The notes under the pieces were generated by a model. That model searched no databases and had not been told where the DNA came from. It saw only the letters and a list, made by a program, of their open reading frames with translations. From NCBI GenBank assembly GCA_036346225.1, contig JARFIW010000831.1, positions 1,302,001 to 1,366,000 of the forward strand: a DNA stretch of 64,000 nt, read 5' to 3'. This document shows positions 59,790-64,000 of the stretch, piece after piece (position 1 is the first letter of the stretch; each line of letters starts with the position of its first letter). A program made the translations under genes and the position numbers. The DNA comes from Platerodrilus igneus. Taxonomy: Eukaryota; Arthropoda; Insecta; Coleoptera; Lycidae.

Positions 59790-60088
59790 TTACATGTGAT
59801 TTCCCAATGCTCCACCCGAAGGTACTACATTGGCCAGGAAGCGAGTTTTTTTTACCAGGGAAATTTTGAATTTTGCCGAATCCTTGCTGTTCCAAGCAAG
59901 GTAGGGGATCTTTAACGTGCGTGACAACACTCACCACACGGGACCTCCATTTTACCTCTCATCCGAACGAGGGTGTATTTTTGCGAAAAATGCTCGCCTA
60001 ACATTTTTCAAGCGGACCGTGTCGGGATTCGAACCCGGGACTTAGGGCGTGGTAGTCACACACATACCACTACGCCACGGAGCCGCCC
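59790..60088 (-). mobile_element. tRNA-derived SINE, best-preserved copy
   Basis: 299 bp between 13 bp direct repeats TCTTCGATTTACA (59777-59789 and 60089-60101). On the minus strand the tRNA-like head has an A box TGGCGTAGTGGT (about 60065-60076) and a perfect B box GGTTCGAATCC (60025-60035), the split promoter for RNA polymerase III. The body has TGCTCGCCTAACATTTTTCA and CACGCACGTTAAAGATCCC and the tail ends GAGCATTGGGAAATC. The plus-strand view can mimic a tRNA gene, but the family relationship shows it is a SINE. Confidence 0.94.
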
Positions 60089-60101
60089 TCTTCGATTTAC
60101 A

Positions 60102-61300
60102 CCAGAATTTGGTTATGTAGTAATGTGATACATAAAATCGACGTAAGCAATGGTTAATCAAATTAAATGTTTATTTAATTTCTACTGAGAATTTATTCAA
60201 CCCTCTAGTCTAATACGTTGAATCTCTGATTAAATTACTCTTATTCAAAAATGAAATTTTTGTACTGTACTGACTTTCAAAAGCAAAATCGTTGGATTTG
60301 GACAACAAGGGCGATTTTTATTATCTACACTCACCATATGTATTCCTACGTCATAAAATGTGACAAACCTTGAAGTGTGTACAAACAAATAACAGCCGTA
60401 TTCCATTAGGGCCTCTTAGCATCAATCTCAAACTTTAAAAAAGGGTAGAACGGGTGTTCAGACCGGTGATAACCAATGACGTTGATGACCACTTCAAAAG
60501 ATGTAAGGTAGGAATTTTTTAATCCAAATCACCCACCAAGTTACGCCTTCACATAAGTGCCATCGTAGAAATTTTCATACGGCAAACCATCATTTACAGT
60601 TGAAGCATATTTTAAATGCGCCTTCCAGTTGTAAAACTTTATTACATTGTTAGCCGTAAAGATTATAAAATTTTATAGTTTAAATTAATTTGACATAATT
60701 GGATATAACTTAAAATAACTTCATTTAACTTCGTATAACTGCGCTGCAAGAAAATGGGAGGATTAAACAGGATATTTAAATAATAATATACGAAACATTG
60801 ATTATCATCACCCCAAGTCTTTCTACAACTACCACTTAGGAGGTCGCAAACACAATGCGATTCTCCAATCGCCTGTCCTAGAAGTCAGGAAAGACATCTT
60901 CGTTTTACGGCAGGTAGGAAGCGACTGACCAGTTTTGAACGTTGCAGCTCGGTGTCGCGTATTGAAACCAACCACACCAGGCGTGACGTTGTATCGAAAA
61001 CTACACGATTTCTAGATTAACTTTATTTGAACTTAAACGCAAAACTAATCGTACTTGGAAGTTTTTCTAAAGCGAAACTTTGTTTATGAGGGATAAAAGT
61101 ATACCGGTTACTTTATAATTATAGGATTAAATATTTAACCAAAACGAAAATTTATGGGACTAAAAAGTCAAAAGTATTCAAATAAAGGGATTCTGGAAAA
61201 TGAACATCTTACAACGCCTTGGGAGAATAAAGATGGCATAGTTTAATATAAAAATTTCTTTGACATTTTCGGCATTTGCAAAACAATCTTTTACGAGTAA
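60102..61300. other. Unassigned; possible decayed minus-strand frame
   Basis: On the minus strand at about 60420-60645 a frame interrupted by two stops codes NWKAHLKYASTVNDGLPYEN and NSYLTSFEVVINVIGYHR. I do not recognise it. It lies between two Polinton gene remnants and could be another gene of that element. Confidence 0.3.
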
Positions 61301-61742
61301 AAATGGACTTCATCGTATACATTCAAGGTTTTTAATTTAATATGAGTAATCTTTGTTATCAAGAAAATAATTGTACTAAGTTTACAGAGCGGGCAATTGT
61401 GGCATCAAATTTTGGACATGCCGTTGGAGACGACTTATTTAAACGAATCCTTCGGGAAACAAGTCGGTTTCATCACAAAGTATCTACATGATCTACACTG
61501 GAAAATTCTATCTACAAATGGGCCATCTTCTTTGTGTTTGTATTTGTACTTACAAGAGCGTATACCAGTTGGCGTAATAATTTCTGCAGAAGGGTTGCAA
61601 CAACAACGCATTATTAGACATTTCTTATAAACAACTTAAGTGGAAAATTACAACTTCCAATCAATGAAGAAGCTACGGTGAAAAGATCAAATCCTACTGT
61701 TGCTTATCGCATACCAACAATAATCTAAATTGTGCAATAAAA
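61301..61742 (+). pseudogene. Second copy of the Polinton-associated unknown protein
   Basis: Matches the 166-residue product of 24643-25143: YIQGF near the start, then WHQILDMPLE, FITKYLHDLHWKI, VGVIISAEGLQQQ at the VFVKGLEKKK position, and CCLSHTNNNLNCAIK at the Cys/His cluster. A stop and a frameshift lie before 61397 and further breaks after 61627. The orientation relative to the integrase (same strand) differs from the first locus (opposite strand), so one locus is rearranged or the two come from different Polinton families. Confidence 0.72.
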
Positions 61743-64000
61743 TGATGTTGCTGTTTTACGAAATATTTTGATTTTTTAATATAAGGCAGTGATTTATTTG
61801 TTGTTTTTAATTATGTCCCTAAATATACTGAAGTGTTGTAAGTTTTTAGTTTCAATTTTAAGCGAATATTAATGTAGCATTAACCTCAAGTAAACAAACA
61901 TAAAAGTATACTTACCTGCTTCAGATGCGCAATACTTTGAACAACGCTAGATTAGCGAGTTTCTAGACTTGACTTTCTTATAACCTCCTAATTAATATTA
62001 TCTAATTGTTTTTCCGCTCACCTGCTTAAGACTGTAAATCTTCGTATATCGACGTGCTACACTGTTTAGAAGAAATCTTTACCGTGATCATAGGTATTAG
62101 TTTTACAACCTTGAGAAGTTATTATCTAAAAACGGTAATTAGTAAACGACAAATGCGAATCTCAATAACAAAATGTGTTTTTGAAGGTTTCTAATTATAG
62201 TTCATGCAAGAATTAGATCACTACAAGCATATGCTTTTCAATTTCAAATTATTGTTATAAATTCAGACTAATGTATTTGGCGTTGTTTCCCAACAAAACA
62301 ATCGAAAACAATTCAGAACAATTCAGGACAAATTAAGTGTTTATGCACTATACAAAAGCAGCGCTGAAAACATCCTACATTTTCTATTATGTACAACAAA
62401 ATTGATGCTAACACAAGTTAAGCATGCAAAATGTACTACACCCATCCAATGCCTTTTAATGTCCCAGTATTTGGTGGTAAATAAATAAAATATTGTTAAC
62501 GTAACTGATTAAGAAATTTATAGCATCAAGATATGATGTTCTATAATTTGGTAAGTAGGCCGAGCAAAGGGACTAAAGTTTTATAGTTTACAAAATACTG
62601 TTATCTGCAAATTGTGGAATATACTGAACTCATTTCTATAAAAATTCAATTTTGACAAGTATATGATATAAAATTAGAGAATCTTTGCACCTATAGGCAA
62701 CACATCGTACATCTACTTTGTAAGATGATGTATAGTAATATATGTATTTGAAGGGCTTAAAAAAATTACTTTGTGCAAATATTGTGTAGCATGGCTTATT
62801 CTAGTGCTAATTATAAAATATATGTTTTGGGTTTGAAAATAGTGCGACGTCACCTGTAAATTGTAAAATATTTCACATCAATGATACGGGATGTGCTAAA
62901 ATTTGGCGAAACAAATCTAGCAAAAAGGCCGAAGACCTATAGTATAGAGAATTGTATTATCCGTAAACTACAAAATGTACTGAACTCAATTTCTGTAAAA
63001 ATTAATTATTTGCGAATATACCATACAAAAGTAGATAGATACAAAAGTAGATACAAAAGTAGATATGTGTGCTAATATTGTGGAAGGATTTATCTACGTA
63101 TGCAATTACTGTTTAAAGTTGGTAACTATACAATCAAAGTGTGAGCTAAAATAAGATTAAGTTGTGACGTCAATAACGTGTTAAGACAGCAAGTTAGTAG
63201 AAATGTCCTCAAGGCTTGTGACACAGACAAGCTGGCGTAATTAGCAAGGTTAATATGTGTTTATCTCTCTTATACTGACATATAGTCCATATAGAGACAA
63301 TCCCCATGTATTTGTTATGGGATGAACTTCCTTTATTTCTACATTAGTTTAAATGGGAGGGTTTTTGACCACGTTTTGGCTGTTTTGTACTAGTTTGGTG
63401 ATAAGCAATGGATCATTTATTAATTCACTTACTTGCAAACTTCTTGACTATTAAACAAATTATACTGGTGTTACGTTACAACTTATTCCTCAACGAAAAA
63501 GTACCGAATATCGTGCCAAATTGTGGGTTAACTAGACTAGTAAGCTAAATGGTGTTTGACACTCGTAAACAAGGCGGCCCGAAGTATATTTGACTTGTTA
63601 TTGTTACTAACTCAATTTAGTTGTTTATGTGTTTTTTCACGACTAACTAGTCGGTTCTCATTTTCTATAAGTTGGTAAGGTACCTGTTCTGGCACAAACT
63701 CGTTCATTTTTACATGTATTTTGCCATAAGGGAATCTAAGGTCCATTTATGCAAATTCCTGTACCCTTGAAGTCATTTATTTGAAGATCACGTGACGTCA
63801 TCATGAAGATGGTTACTTTTACTTTTCAAGTTCAAAGTTCAGACCTACACCACTTCGCCCTATTCTCGTCTCGACCAGTAGGTCAGCCCAAAGGGTACAT
63901 GTGTCACCGATAGAATAAGTGGACAAATCATAAATAAAACTATATTTATGTATCCCTATGATATTTCCCCTTTAGCATTACAGCAGAAAACTGCATTCAT
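61743..64000. other. Unassigned AT-rich stretch
   Basis: No domain or repeat recognised apart from a short triplicated AAAAGTAGATA near 63030-63064, which makes the end of a 64-codon frame repetitive. Confidence 0.4.

Noticed and set aside
60005..60087. tRNA-gene-like sequence with A and B boxes
   Set aside because: It is the head of a SINE, shown by family members at 9872 and 15766 and by the 13 bp target duplication.

Overview
This window looks like eukaryotic, almost certainly insect, nuclear DNA. It is AT-rich, full of (TA)n arrays, and contains arthropod-type transposable elements of nearly every class: mariner/IS630, Polinton/Maverick, non-LTR LINE, tRNA-derived SINE, Penelope-like, Ty3/gypsy-like and solo LTRs. 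I found no convincing host gene, rRNA, CRISPR array or bacterial-type operon. The species is not identifiable from the sequence alone.

Layout. 1-690 and 5315-7197 are inverted copies of one repeat that starts next to (TA)n. Between them, 836-2725 is a three-layer concentric inverted repeat with mariner-type CAGGGTG ends and a scrap of transposase at its centre, followed by a LINE fragment (about 3035-3412). 7401-9613 is a second (TA)n-bounded repeat. 9872-10130 is a worn SINE. 11566-12110 is a decayed KRBA2-like integrase. 12240-15410 holds nothing I recognise. 15415-20055 is LINE copy 1, with a SINE inserted in it and extra tandem 3' ends behind it. 21600-25900 is a Polinton remnant: a chromodomain integrase split by a 1.79 kb solo LTR, a companion gene, and a repeat cluster that may be the element terminus. 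26580-30305 is LINE copy 2. 30690-31300 is a gypsy reverse transcriptase relic.

In the second half, 33490-35298 is another solo LTR of the same family. 35299-36290 and 39826-40665 are two copies of an unidentified repeat. 38758-39365 is a LINE 5' fragment. 42945-43545 is an array of about 110 bp units beside a Penelope-like GIY-YIG endonuclease (43690-44286). 44735-47037 is a mariner-group transposon with an unbroken 376-residue transposase. 49002-51157 and 51184-57057 are two head-to-tail copies of the (TA)n-bounded repeat; the second was entered by a solo LTR (52792-56589), which was itself entered by an unrelated solo LTR (53206-55135). 58110-61742 carries a second, much more decayed Polinton integrase and companion gene, with a SINE (59790-60088).

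How the parts relate. The biology is a record of nested insertions, not a pathway. Target-site duplications can be read directly for seven insertions: 4 bp for each of four LTRs, 13-14 bp for two SINEs, and TA for the transposons. These give relative ages: LINE copy 1 before its SINE; Polinton before its LTR; (TA)n repeat before LTR family X before LTR family Z. The only protein-coding genes that look unbroken are the mariner transposase and the Polinton companion gene at 24643-25143.
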